Below, in pieces: positions 1 to 12,600 of a DNA stretch of 64,000 bases (within the stretch, counting starts at the first letter, position 1; each line of letters opens with the position of its first letter). The translations under genes and the position numbers were made by a program. Source of the DNA: Hevea brasiliensis (lineage: Eukaryota > Streptophyta > Magnoliopsida > Malpighiales > Euphorbiaceae); assembly GCF_030052815.1 (NCBI RefSeq), contig NC_079510.1, positions 41,200,853 to 41,264,852 on the forward strand, given 5' to 3'. The notes beneath the pieces are model-generated. The model searched no databases and was not told the origin of the DNA. It was given only the letters and a program-made list of their open reading frames with translations.

Positions 1-1090
1 CCGGATATTATGGAAGCCGGAACTCCATGCAATCGACTATTTCTCGAATGTAAAGCCGGACATCTTGTGCCACGAGTATGTAGTCTTTACAAGAAAGAAG
101 TGAGCTGATTTGGTCAAGCGGTCTACAATTACCCATATCGAATCATATCCTCGCGTGGTACGAGGCAACCCAGTCACAAAATCCATAGTGATCATTTCCC
201 ACTTCCATTCTGGGATAGGGAGCTCTTGCAACTTCCCTGACGGTCTCTAGTGTTCAAACTTCACCTTCTGACAAGTCAAGCACTTGGACACAAAGTCTGC
301 TATGTCTCTCTTCATGCCATTCCACCAATAGCTATCTTTCACATCATGGTACATCTTGGTGGAACCTGGGTGGACACTGTACAGTGTGTAGTGTGCCTCT
401 CGCATGATTTCATTCCTGAGGTTGTCCACATCGGGCACACATATCCTAGAACCTTGCACTAGGGCGCCATCATTGGCAAATCCGAACTCACCACCTTCAC
501 CTTGCTGTACTCTTTCTATAATCTTCATCAATTGTTGGTCTCTGTGCTGGGAAACTCTAACTCTGTCCCTCAAGTCTGGCCTCACTGAAAAGTGAGCCAA
601 CAATACCCCCTCATCTGAAAGATCTAGGTAATCATCTCTGCTGAAATGTGCGCCAAACTGCCAGAAGATTTTCTGCTTAAAGCATCTGCTACTACATTGG
701 CCTTCCCAGGGTGGTACTGGATGGTGCAATCATAGTCTTCCAGAAGCTCCATCCATCTCCTATGTCTCAAGTTTAAATCCCTCTGTTGGAAGATGTACTT
801 CAAACTCTTATAGTCGGTGTATATCTCGCACACTTCACCATACAGGTAGTGTCTCCATATTTTTAGTGCAAAGACTACAGCCGCCATTTCCAAATCATGG
901 GTGGAATAGTTCTGCTCATGCCTCTTCAGCTGCCTTGAAGCATAAGCCACTACTTTTCCATTCCGCATCAAAACACACCTTAGGCCAACTCTGAAGGCGT
1001 CACAAGACACCTGTATCCTTCATCGCTCATAGGTAGTGTTAACACAGGCGATGGTTAGACACTCCTTATCCTCATTATTATAAGCCCTCT
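1..1090 (-). pseudogene. Ty3/gypsy pol remnant: RNase H, HHCC zinc region, integrase start
   Basis: The frame at 1010-624 translates to a Ty3-type RNase H with its acidic residues in place (CDAF, DLEMAAV, YTDYKSL, DALSRK). Frame 729-247 carries the integrase zinc region (HPGSTKMY and CLTCQ). Frame 231-37 begins the integrase core ([16 protein letters not shown]). Breaks: a one-base frameshift near 1015, upstream of which reading continues in another frame ([13 protein letters not shown]) until about 1085; a frame change between RNase H and the zinc region near 640-690; an in-frame stop at about 247; and decay after about position 40. The gene runs off the left edge. Known families with this domain order make a polyprotein for reverse transcription and integration; this copy cannot. 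Confidence 0.85.
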
Positions 1091-3170
1091 ATCGAGCTCT
1101 CTTCCTGTCCTTTGCATCTTATCCACTTCCCTTTTCCTATTTTTGGTATTGTTGGTATCTTTTCAACCTGCTGTACTTATTCCTTAATTTTAGTCCTATC
1201 TCATCCTTACACCTTTTCCTTCGAAGATGTCTATCCCATCATCAACTTTAACTTTCTTTTTATTTCTTAGTCTTATCTTGATTACTAGTTCCATTACTTC
1301 GGGAATTCTAACCTTACGATTTTCTCCTACCAGCACATTCTTCACCTTTTGTAACACTTATAATTAACCATAGAAAATTCGTTTTTTGTAACCCCTTTCC
1401 CAACTTAACTATCAGAACATTATCATTCCCTACCAGCCTTAGTAGGAAATTGCTCATCCTGGATGGATAGGAGCTTCAGAAACTATAAGTTCCATCTGAA
1501 CTAACACGGCTGTGGGAAATGTGTGTCATGCCTTAATTCTAAATAAGATACTTCACGTGTTTATTCTCCTTAATATAATCACATATACTGCCCACAACTT
1601 TCCAAACTTCAACCTCAAATTACCCATTAGCAATAATTTCATCTATTGAAACTCATCCACAATTAGTATTTCCTCCAGCTCATAGTTTAAAACAGTTGCA
1701 AGCCTTAGTAGCTAACTCAATTTAACTCATGTCATTACTCTGTTCGTCCTTTCATACTTAATACTAGGTATGCACTTACTGTCATTCTCATATCAGGAAA
1801 TTATGTATGAATTTGTGCCTACCAAACTCTCAATAACTAGGTCTCCTTAACTCAGTTTCTGTTCCTTATATAACCTTCTAAAACCAAAAGCACAAGCTAA
1901 ACTTGAAAAGAAAGAAAAATATCCTCTTATATTCAACTACGCCAATTGTCCATATAATAACGTTTAACCTATGTTTCTTGGTATTTCTCTTCAAATTTCA
2001 TCATCTCTTAGCACAATTGTGCTCTACCTATAAGATATCATCTGCATGAACACTTTACCGTACCATTGTCCTTCCTGACATAATATTTTATAATTTATTA
2101 ACTTTACTTATACTCGACCAATGATTCATATCTATCATCGTTTATATTGTGCCATTAACTTTTGTTGATTCCTGAAAGATTTCTCTCACTAATAAATTCT
2201 TCCAACACCAATTTCACCCTTATCTATGGTCATTAATTTGATCCTTGAACTTTCTAGTGATTTATAACCACCCAGACTTGTCACTTTTCGTTCTACTCCT
2301 ACTGTTGTTCTGTCGTTATTACTTCACTGCAAAGTGATTCGGTTGATCAAACTAAAAATGTTTGCCTAACATTCATAACGAACCTCTAACTACCTTCTCA
2401 CTATCTCAAAAGTCTAACCTAAAGCTTATGTGTCATTATCTATAATTCTTTCCACTCATCATACCTATTTGATCCCTTAGATTGACCTTTATTCAACTTA
2501 CTACTTACTAACTTCGTTTTCTTTACCTAATTAGGTAGTCCGCAATACCATCGCACACCTTCTAGCATTTACTCATTATTATGTTATTCCATACCTCCAT
2601 CACTATTCTCACTAATGTGGTCCCATTTTGGGTTTTCCATCCTTGTCATTCACCTTGCCAAGAATAACACTTAGCCTACCCTATATCTTAACTTTGTTCC
2701 TTTTATTATGCGCTCTTCAGGTTGTCCTTCCGTTTATCTCCTTTGTCTTACCCAAAATAGAACTTAACTATTCTATCCCTGGTTCCATTCTTCTTCCTAA
2801 CATGACAGCTGTACCTGCAAACTATATCTTTCAGAGTTTCTACCACGTTATCACATGTCTATGCTACTCAGATTTGGTCCTTTGACCACTCTAGCTAGTA
2901 CTTCCACTAGCATTTAGATTATATTGCATCTGCAATCAATTGCCCAAACTTTCATTCTGCACTTTCTTTATCCATTGGCCTTCTGTGATTGATCTTCGCT
3001 AATTTATTACTCTTAACACTATTATAATTAGATTATACTATTGTTTTGAATAATTTGAAATTAGAAAGGAACTCAGCAAATTACAGTCATACTTTTATTG
3101 TATGATCTCTATTCTTATCCTTTAACTTACATAATACCCTTACTACCTCGAGAACTGATTCTGCAGTAAT

Positions 3171-3207
<37 letters not shown>

Positions 3208-4431
3208 TTCCATGTTTACTCAATTCCAAAACTTAAGATTTCGGGCACCCAAACCCGTCATCCAATTCAAAGGATTTACATCCATCGTGATCTGATTATA
3301 TATGATTCCTATGATGGAACTTGTATCCTCTCCAGGATACCCGAGCCAACTACTCTCTACCACACTCTACAGTCCCATCTGGGACACTATTCCATAAGTC
3401 ATCATTATCAGTAATAACCTTCGATCCATTCTGAAAAGATAGGACTATATCCTAACTTGCTGCAACAAAGGTACTACATCTACCACCTTGCCAGAACCAT
3501 GTCAAGTTAATGACTCTTTTATCATATCATAGCTCTATAAATCATCAATTCATAGTTTCGACCTTCTCTAGGTAGTAGAGTTGTACTTTATTCCATACTG
3601 ATACACACAAGGTATACTATTCTCACTCTATAAGTGTCACCTTTACTTTGCAACTAGTCCGAAACCTCTGGTCTGATGGCAACTCTTGATGAAACTCTAG
3701 CTCATGCTGGGGTAACTGAGTCACTGACTCTAGTTATCACCCAACTGTGACCTTTCAATATTCTAACTCTAAACTCTTAGCCAGGAGTTCCCAACTCCTC
3801 TGCAAATATAGAACTCTGTTTTTGGCATAACTGTACCAAAACAGAAGCCATCTCAAACACCCTCATTATGGAGCACCACGGGGATGCACGCAGCTCTACA
3901 CAATAATCTCATGTCGGTACTGTAATCTGCAGCTTACAGAGCAGACATCGAGAATATTGTATAGTTACTACGATACGTCCTGACAGACTAGGTCTCCTAA
4001 TTTCTTATCTCTCCTGAATCTTCTATTATCACAAACTTATTCTGACTGGGTCATCTACTGATGACTGCCAGTAGTGGTATCCTCATCCTTATCTAGGGCA
4101 ACTGTACTTTTAAGACTCACTTTTATGTACTCGTGTCTTACACGAAATGGGCACACCATTTAAACCCATACTGACAAAAATATAATATTTCTTGGAGTAC
4201 GTATCCTCATGATAGATCTCACATGTCTACAAACTCTATTTCACATTTCTGTGTACTCCACGAAAATCAAGACACTAACTGAGGTAATCTTATATTTCCC
4301 GAGGTATAACGTAGAATCTAGAAACAAAGAATTACAGGAAAAGACGAAACCGAATCCTATACTCCGCATGTGACTCCTAGTAGACTCTTCCCAACACTTA
4401 GATAATTTTTCCCTATGAATCTGGAGCCTAA
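1091..4431. other. Gypsy interior with no recognisable coding
   Basis: About 3.3 kb lies between the primer binding site and the RNase H remnant, where gag, protease and reverse transcriptase would be expected. I see no gag, zinc knuckle, protease or RT motif in any frame, and no long open frame. The plus strand is rich in T and C. It may be extremely decayed coding sequence, or foreign sequence that replaced gag-RT. The sequence alone does not decide. Confidence 0.5.
3171..3207. repeat. (ATT)n microsatellite
   Basis: A run of about eleven ATT/TTA trinucleotides inside the gypsy interior. Confidence 0.9.
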
Positions 4432-4443
4432 GCTCTGATACCA
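4432..4443 (-). promoter_or_regulatory. Primer binding site, initiator tRNA-Met type
   Basis: The minus strand reads TGGTATCAGAGC four bases after the LTR end. This is the usual plant retrotransposon primer site complementary to the 3' end of initiator tRNA-Met. It fixes the orientation of the element and the inner end of the LTR at 4448. Confidence 0.85.
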
Positions 4444-4447
4444 CATT

Positions 4448-6201
4448 TGTCACGACCAAACCTATGGGCCGGACTCCAAGACTAGGACTGGGCCACCCTA
4501 AAGCCCCGAGGCCCGTAGTAAGCCTAACTGTTCATTAACCCAACTCTAAGGCCCATTGGGCCCAAATTCAAGAAAACAAACGGACAGAGTCCGGCCATAA
4601 AATGGACTTTCCAACGGGGAGTTTTCGACTCACCCGACCTGTAAACACAATAAACCATCCATTGGGGAGCTCAGCTCACCCTCCACATACTCATCAACAT
4701 AATAATAAATGGGAGCTCAGCTCCCTCATCCAATCCATCAAAACAGACTTAAAATATTAAGTTTACAGGTCCAACATGAATATAATATTACAGACCAAAT
4801 TCAAATAATTACTGCTAACACATGCGGAAATTCTAGGAGTAAATAAAATTACACAAATATCGATAAACAACCTGCGAAGTATAAAAGCAGGTTAACCCAG
4901 AATAAATATCCTCCTGTGGCCTGTAAAAATTTTTGAACAGGAGTGAGCGTTCGACTCAGAGAGTAAAATATCAATCTTAACTATAATCTCTATAACTATC
5001 TGAACTAATGCACCCTGTAGAGTGAAATGCAACATAAACAACATTTTCACATCATAACATCAAAAAGGTAATTTGGAGCACTCACACACCCTGTAGTATC
5101 AATCATAACATATGGGAGCTGATCCCCTATACAGCTCTCTTAAATCCAACCTGGTGCCAGCGAATTACTCAAGCTCGGACTTCCACTTAATAACCAAATC
5201 GAGGGTCCCAGCGAATTACTCAAGCCGTGACTACCCCTCGAAGGAACTGTTCCCAGCGAATTACTCAAGCCGTGACTACCCCGTCCTATCCATAGTCCAC
5301 ACCACATCACACGCACGCCAACGCACGCACACTGCTCCAAATTACCACAACAACATCCATGGCATATTAACAGTTATGAATGCAACATAAATCGTGCCTA
5401 GAGTTTAACTAAATAAATATATGCATATAAGTGATGCATGGGCATGCTGAACATATAATAATATCGAAATTACAATTAAAATTAATATTTTACTCACGGA
5501 CTTGACGACAAATTACTGTGGCGGCTGGGCGGAGGAAGAAGGTTGTCCCGGCTCACCTGACAATCATATTACATTTATTTAATACAATCTGACTCAATAC
5601 AAACAAAGAAAAAGACCAATTACGTCCTAAGTCGTGTAAAATCCGCAGAGTCTCCCTATACCTAGGACCTACCCAACCTGCAAAAGGGTTCAAAACACAC
5701 TTCTATACTCACAATCCATATATCAACAGTTCAATCATATCACACAGCCCCTCCTGGGCCCATCAAATCAGTCATCCATCACAATACGCAAAATTTCAAT
5801 TTAGTCCTTATTATTGATCATTTTTGCAAAAGCGCCAAACAAGCTCTAAAAATTATAAAACTTTGCCTCATGTCCTTAGCAATATTACTAAGCTATTGCA
5901 AAAAGAATCGTAATTTTCTAAGCTACCACGAATATTTTATGGATTTTTAATCCTATTTAAGCACTAGAAAATTACGTAAAAAGAAAGGTTCGGGTTTACC
6001 TTTGCCGATTCCGACTTCGGGAACGCGCTCGGGATGCCTGACAATGGTGGGGTAGCCAAAACCTCGATCCAATTCGGAGACTTTTCCGGTAACGGGTCTG
6101 TCGGGCCGGAATTTCACAGACCCGGTCAACTGTCGAATTTCCGCGAATTGAGGATACCTACACGAAGCCCAATAATAATATATAAAATCAGGGGTGTTAC
6201 A
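4448..6201 (-). repeat. 5' LTR of the gypsy element (1754 bp)
   Basis: On the minus strand it starts TGTAACACCCCTG and ends GGTCGTGACA, with TG...CA termini, and is followed by the primer binding site. It is richer in GC than its surroundings near 6000-6150 and 4460-4640. Near 4664 and 4711 it carries two short palindrome-like GGGAGCTCAGCTC motifs. It also contains a small tandem repeat (5150-5285). No partner LTR is in the window, so its age cannot be estimated here. Confidence 0.85.
5150..5285. repeat. Tandem repeat inside the gypsy LTR
   Basis: The motif CCAGCGAATTACTCAAG occurs three times, starting at 5157, 5208 and 5253. The last two are followed by CCGTGACTACCCC. Spacing is 45-51 bp. 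Such short tandem blocks are common inside plant LTRs. Confidence 0.85.
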
Positions 6202-6421
6202 TTTTTCCTTAAGAAATTAATAATATTTGTTAGCTCAATAATTAATAATGATACGTTAATTAAAAGCTTTAATTATATAGATTAAAAGAAAAATATAATT
6301 TCTTTATTTTGATAAATATAAATATAATACATGATAAGTATATATATGTGTATGCATTTATATGTTTAATGTTTAGAAATCACTTTTTCATTTAATTATA
6401 TACAATATGCATACTTAACAC

Positions 6422-6493
<72 letters not shown>

Positions 6494-7977
6494 AAATAAT
6501 AATTATTTAATATTGATAAATTTATAAATTTTATCCTTATATATTTATTTATTTATTATTATTGATTTGAAATTTCACGTAGAATTATATATATGAATCA
6601 TTGCTTTATTCTATAATTATTTCAAATCCACCTACCCCAAGAGAGGGCACCACAGCCACCAGTTGCGAAATTGCATCTCTATATCCCTTCACTTCATCAC
6701 CAGTTGCGAAACTATTCCCTCACCGCTCCTTTTCTTTTTTCAACCTTGCTAATATTTCTGCTATCTTTATCTATTTTTTTTTTCCTTTTAACAAAAAAAA
6801 TCTATCTCCATTGCCTTCTTCTCCTTCTCTCTTCTCCAGCCATATCTAATAAATAAATTAATGATATAATGTAATAATTTTTAATTAAATTTTTATAGAA
6901 ACGTTCTACCCCAAAATTTCTTGGCTAATTCCTTTCCTTTCCCGTTGACATTGAGTATCAAATCAACCAGTTTCACATTGATCACTTGCAACTGCAAGCA
7001 CTTACACAACTTTCATACATTTATGCGCACATATTTTCTTCCAACTGAATGTCAACAGACATATAAGCTGAAGTTTCCATTTCCTTGATCGGAAAAAAAA
7101 AATAAATTATAACCTACATTACCGTTCATACAAATGAAATATTTCATGAATTATTTGAATAAAAAAATTATAATTTTGACATGCATTTAAGAAGATATTA
7201 GTTATAATAAAACAAAATTGTTTAAAAATATTCAATAAAGATAATTCATATAATTAATTGAAGTAACTCTTTCATTAAAAAAAAAAGAGGAAAAAGAAAA
7301 ATACTCCAAGCAGGGGTAAAAGAATGCAGAGTCCATTATTGACTTTTGGAATCAAACTTCAATTACACAACCCTTTGTTGATTTTTTGGTGTTGAACTAG
7401 AAATATTTTGTTTTTTTATTCATCACCACTATTTTTATTGTTATCTTGTTATTTCTTTTTTCAAAGATAAAATTCATTAAAAGAGATAAACGTGGCCCAA
7501 GGCTCAAATGCACAAGTTAGCTCTAGGTTTAAAACATGGAAAGGGGCAGGTAAGGCCCATCATCGCTAGTTTAACGCAGACCATAGGCCCCAAAAAAAAA
7601 AAACGTAAGCCACGGAAGCTAGAGGGCAGCCATGCTCCTTCCACCATTTGTAACTCCGGTAGTAAGGAGAGGCCACCCCAATAAGCAGGCAACCCCAGAC
7701 GTGCCAAAAACCATAAATCGCAAAAAAGAACAAAGCATTTTAACCAAAACCAAGGCTTCCTTCCATTGATGTCTAGACCTCCAAATTCTCACAACCTAGA
7801 TTCATCACTAGCAGCCAATGGAAGGTGGTGCACATAGAGCTCACGACTTCTGACTCTCATATAATTTTAAGGGTAAGTGACCACTAGGCGATCGACATGA
7901 GACACTAGAGATGCAACCAAGCAATTCTCTTTAGAGAGCAACCACTAAACCTCGGATGACTCAACCACTGTTGTCTC
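6202..7977. repeat. Segment A, copy 1 (non-coding)
   Basis: AT-rich sequence recurring at 31781-33655, 36931-38547 and 52745-55237. Landmarks are CCACAGCCACCAGTTGCGAA near 6650, a CT-rich block near 6720-6840, and a moderately GC-rich stretch at about 7490-7970. On the minus strand the last stretch runs into AATGAATTTTATCTTTG then A-rich sequence, which resembles a retroposon 3' end, but I see no encoded protein. A minus-strand frame at 7504-7707 recurs in the other copies but changes frame and length between them, so I do not call it a gene. The final 165 bp of A continue at 17603 after the nested element. Confidence 0.8.
6424..6490. repeat. (TA)n microsatellite
   Basis: About 33 TA dinucleotides. 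The same site is only about 16 bp long in unit 2 (near 31972) and about 32 bp in unit 3, so the array length changed after the duplication. Confidence 0.95.
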
Positions 7978-9462
7978 TGTTAGAAAGCATTAATTTTCAA
8001 TTAAACAAGATCAACTTTAACTAAGTATGGAATGGTGATAATTAAAATAAAATTATCTATTAAATTACCTCAAATTGCTTGTAGAATTTTCTAACCACCG
8101 GACCGGGTTGTAGCAAACCACCAGCCTTCCAGATGTCCGACCTCTGATGGTATCCACACAGACCGATTGTGAGGAAATTCTCCAAGACACTCTTAGAGAA
8201 TATATTGGGAGTTTTATGAGTGCTAGCTCTTTTCTAACTTACTTTAGAATGGAAGACAAGCTTCCCTATTTATAGGGAACAACTTCTTTTAATTATAAAT
8301 TTAACCCTTTAAATTTGTTAATTATAAATTGACCCCTTATAGGAATTATAATTTACATAATTAATTCCTATAATTTTAGAAACTTTAAATTAAGTCTATA
8401 CTTAATTATTAGGACATTAAGCAGTATAAATAAAATTTATACTCCAGTCCTTAAGTCTCTAGAATTATTTTTATCAAGCCCAACTTGATAATCCAATTTA
8501 ATTCCTCACTTACAGTCTTTATGTGTGTGACCCATTAGGTTCCTAATATGTTGGCAACAAATATAATTAAATAAAATTAATACTTTAATTTTATCATCAA
8601 TTCACAATTGATTAATTATATTTGTGGATCATTATTGACATCTAGCAATGTGTAACGACCACCCAAATATTAGAACTTGTCAAAGTGGTTTGACTAACCT
8701 TCTATGATCAGTCTGTCAGTGTAATTAATATCCCTTCAACATAATATTTCGATTTATATATTGATGCATGGAATGTGTCTACTATATATAAATCATTTCT
8801 GTCCTCCCAGTATGATTGATTAATTAAATAAGATCTCAATCTTATTTTACCTTGCGCAATGATTTAATAATCCATACTGGCCAAAAACAATTGAAATATT
8901 TTCCTTAATTACCTAAGGTGATGAATTCTATCTTGACAATTAAATATCTCCACATAGTTCATACTATATCCAACAGCTGCCACATTCGTTATCTTTATAT
9001 AAAATGACATGTGAGCAGTATCAAAATACAGTAATTCCTATATAAGATAACTTAATGTCTCAAGTCTAAGGATCATTTACATGACTGTCACATGAGTCTT
9101 TCCATAGACACAGGTAAACTTCCATATGGAATCCTCATGCGGGTCAATTCAGTAAACTTGTCACCCCAAGTACTTACACGTTGGTTCTAGGTATCTCACA
9201 TACCTCAGCTTAATGAGAACTGCTGCTTCCTTTCATAAAAGAAAGAATGCAACGTGTATTGGTCTCAACAGTTATATCAATGTCCAATCTTGATATAACA
9301 TTGACCAAGAACATTTTTGGAACAATGAATCTCATAATTATAACAACATTATAATTTCCACTGCTATGCATATAAGTCTCATGGACTTTATCTTTATTAA
9401 TTAATATTTATTAAAATTAAATGATATAATTAAAGATAAAGCAGCCTTTTATTAAGAATAAA

Positions 9463-9538
<76 letters not shown>

Positions 9539-9595
9539 TAATTAAGTGATCACACTTGCAATTAACACATTGGCTGCAGTGCACATACACTAACA
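7978..9595 (-). repeat. 3' LTR of nested copia element (1618 bp)
   Basis: It reads TGTTAG...CTAACA and lies left of the coding region, so it is the 3' LTR on the minus strand. It differs from the 5' LTR mainly by an expanded TA array (9463-9535), which is only a few repeats long in the partner near 17530. Confidence 0.95.
9463..9535. repeat. (TA)n microsatellite in LTR
   Basis: About 36 TA units. The matching position of the other LTR has only about 5, so this array grew after insertion or was collapsed in the partner. Confidence 0.95.
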
Positions 9596-9606
9596 ATCTC
9601 CCACTT
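9596..9606 (-). promoter_or_regulatory. Polypurine tract of nested copia element
   Basis: Minus-strand AAGTGGGAGAT directly precedes the 3' LTR (TGTTAGTG...). This is the expected position and composition of the plus-strand primer of a copia element. Confidence 0.8.
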
Positions 9607-9609
9607 GAA

Positions 9610-12600
9610 CTAAAGCCAATCACCCATGTATCTAATACCATAACCCTGCAGGTGGTGATCGTGTCTTTGTTGGGACAATGCCTTAGTAAGAGGATATGCA
9701 AGATTTTCTTCAGTGTGGACCTTTTCTATCATTGCATCTTTTCGCTCAATGATCTCTCTGATCAAATGGAATCTCCTAAGCACATGTTTGGATCGCTGAT
9801 GAGACCTTGGTTCCTTAGCTTGCGCTATGGCTCCATTGTTATCACAGTATAGAGTTACTGGATCAACAATGCTAGGAACCACACCAAGTTCAGTGATGAA
9901 CTTTTTGATCCAAACAGCCTCTTTTGCTGCCTCAGATGCAGAGATGTACTCAGCTTCAGTTGTAGAATCTGCTGTAGTTTCCTGTTTGGAACTTTTCCAA
10001 CTCACAGCACCACCATTAAGTATGAAAATATAACCAGACAGGGATTTGCTATCATCTTTGTCAGATTCAAAGCTGGCATCGGAATACCCTTGAACTACCA
10101 GTTCACCATCTTCATAGACCATAAACATATCTTTAGTCCTTCTCAAGTACTTAAGAATGTTCTTTACTGCTGTCCAGTGACGTTCACCTGGATTAGCTTG
10201 GTATCTACTAGTTATGCTTAAAGCATAAGATACATCTGGTCTTGTACATAGCATCGCATACATGATAGATCCAATAGCTGAGGCATAAGGGATCCTATCC
10301 ATTTTCTCTTTCTCAATTTGTGTCTTAGGACACATATTTTTGGAAAGAAAAATACCATGCGATATAGGCAAGAATCCTCGTTTTGATTCTTCCATGTTAA
10401 ACCGTTTTAACACTTTGTCTATGTACACGGATTGTAACAGACCAAGGAGCCTTCTGGATCTATCTCTATAGATTTTAATTCCCAAAATATAGGCTGCCTC
10501 TCCCAAATCCTTCATGGAGAATTTCTTGGATAACCATATCTTTACAGATTGGAGTAATGGCACATCATTTCCTATTAATAATATGTCATCTACATATAAA
10601 ATAAGGAAAATGATTCCACTCCCACTAACCTTCTTGTAAACACAAGGTTCATCCACATTTTTAATGAAGTCAAACTCTTTGACTGTTTCATCAAAATGGA
10701 TGTTCCAACTTCGTGAAGCTTGCTTTAGTCCATAAATGGACTTTTGAAGCTTGCATACTTTGTTAGGAAATTCTTTGGATTCAAACCCCTCAGGTTGTGT
10801 CATGTACACATCCTCTTGCAAATTCCCATTTAGGAATGCGGTTTTGACATCCATTTGCCAAATTTCATAATCATGGTATGCAGCTATAGCAAGCAAAATC
10901 CTTATAGATTTTAGCATGGCTACTGGCGAGAAGGTTTCATCAAAGTCAATGCCTTGCCTTTGCCTGTAACCTTTAGCAACCAGCCTGGCTTTATATGTTT
11001 GTACATTGCCATCCATGTCAGTCTTTCTCTTAAAGACCCACTTACACCCAATGGGTTTTATCCCTTCAAGTGGTTCAACCAATGTCCATACTTGGTTGAT
11101 GTACATGGAATCCATCTCAGATTTCATGGCTTCAAGCCATTTCACAGAGTCAATGTCACACATTGCTTCCTGAAAGTTAGTAGGTTCTTCTGGTAAGAAT
11201 GACATGTCATTATCAGCTTCTATTAAAAGATCCAATCTTGTAGGAGCATGGCGTATTCTACTAGACTTTCGAAGTTCCTGTGTTACTTGAGTTTCAGGAT
11301 GTGCATCTGATGCTACAGTCTCACTCATCGGTTCCATTTGGATGGTAATTTGTGGTTCTTGAATTTCTTCAAGATCTATTTTACTCCCATTGCTACCTTT
11401 GAGAACAAATTCCCTTTCAAGAAAGGTAGCATGCCTTGAGACAAACACTTTTTGCTTAGTTGGATGGTAGAAATAATATCCAATTGTTTGTTTTGGATAT
11501 CCCACAAATTTGCATTTATCTGATTTAGAACCAAGCTTATCAGAAATTTGACGCTTCACATAAGCATCACATCCCCAAATCTTTATATGTGATAGTGAAG
11601 GTCTCTTGCCCATCCATATCTCATATGGTGTCTTTTCAATAGATTTGGATGGAACTCTATTCAGAAGGTATGCAGCAGTTTGTAGGGCATAGCCCCAAAA
11701 AGAAACTGGAAGGTCAACATTACTCATCATGGATCGCACCATATCTAATAGGGTCCGGTTCCTTCTTTCAGAAACACCATTATGTTGTGGCGTTCCAGGA
11801 GGTGTCAACTGGTGAAGAATCCCATTCTCCTTCAAATAATCTTGAAACTCCTGGCTTAAGTATTCTCCACCTCGATCAGATCGAAGTATTTTGATACTTT
11901 TTCCAATTTGTTTCTCCACTTCATTTCTGAATTCTTTGAACTTTTCAAAAGATTCAGATTTATATTTCATTAGATATACATGCCCATATCTAGAATGGTC
12001 ATCAGTAAATGTAATGAAATATGTGTATCCTCCTATAGCATGAATAGTCATTGGCCCACATACATCTGAATGTATTATGTCCAACAATTCAGTAAATCTT
12101 TCACTCTTTCCAGTAAAGGGTGATTTGGTCATTTTCCCCATTAAGCAAGCTTCACAAGTTTCATATGATTCATAATTAAAAGGATCAAAATATCCTTCCT
12201 TATGTAACTTTGTGATTCTTGTTTCATTTATATGACCTAATCTACAATGCCATAGATAGGATGGATTTTGATTATCTGATTTTAATTTCTTGCTATTTAT
12301 GTTAAGAACAGGCCTTTCAAGATCAAGTATATACAAACCATTTGCATAAACACCAGATCCATAGAAAATATCATTATTATAAAAGGAACAACATTTGCCT
12401 TCAATAATAAATTTAAAACCATTCAGTGCTAGGCAAGATACAGATATGATATTTCTAGTTAGTACTGGAACAAAATAACAGTTATCAAGTTCAAGCAAAA
12501 GGCCCGTAGGCAGAGACAAAATACATGTTCCTACGGCTAAAGCAGCAACCCTTGCTCCATTTCCAACCCGTAGGTCCATTTCACCTTTCTGTAAAGGTCT

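Larger units (their letters stand above)
1..6201 (-). mobile_element. Ty3/gypsy LTR retrotransposon, 5' part, decayed
   Basis: Reading on the minus strand from 6201 leftward, the order is 5' LTR (TGTAACACCCC... to ...GGTCGTGACA), a tRNA-Met type primer binding site, a long interior, then RNase H and integrase remnants running off the left edge. RNase H before integrase is the Ty3/gypsy order. The 3' end and 3' LTR lie outside the window, so no target-site duplication can be checked. The element abuts segment A of repeat unit 1 at 6202. The same point in units 2 and 3 is continuous B-to-A sequence, so this element inserted at, or forms, the left boundary of the array. Confidence 0.85.

Noticed and set aside
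4432..4443. tRNA-like sequences at the primer binding sites
   Set aside because: Only 12-16 bases complementary to the tRNA 3' end are present, with no cloverleaf. They are primer sites, not tRNA genes.
5112..5390. 92-codon frame with repeated VPANYSS
   Set aside because: It is the translation of the short tandem repeat in the gypsy LTR; there is no gene context.
7504..7707. Minus-strand frame recurring in every segment A copy (also near 33020 and 37916)
   Set aside because: The readable frame and length change between copies with homopolymer indels, so there is no sign of protein-level constraint.
6601..7977. Possible LINE 3' end (minus strand) in segment A
   Set aside because: The A-rich end and the AATGAATTTTATCTTTG stretch are suggestive, but there is no RT or endonuclease coding and no target duplication.
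9417..9701. 94-codon minus-strand frame with a long Tyr-Ile repeat
   Set aside because: It is the translation of a (TA)n microsatellite in the LTR. The same applies to frames at 25061-25315 and 25872-26129.
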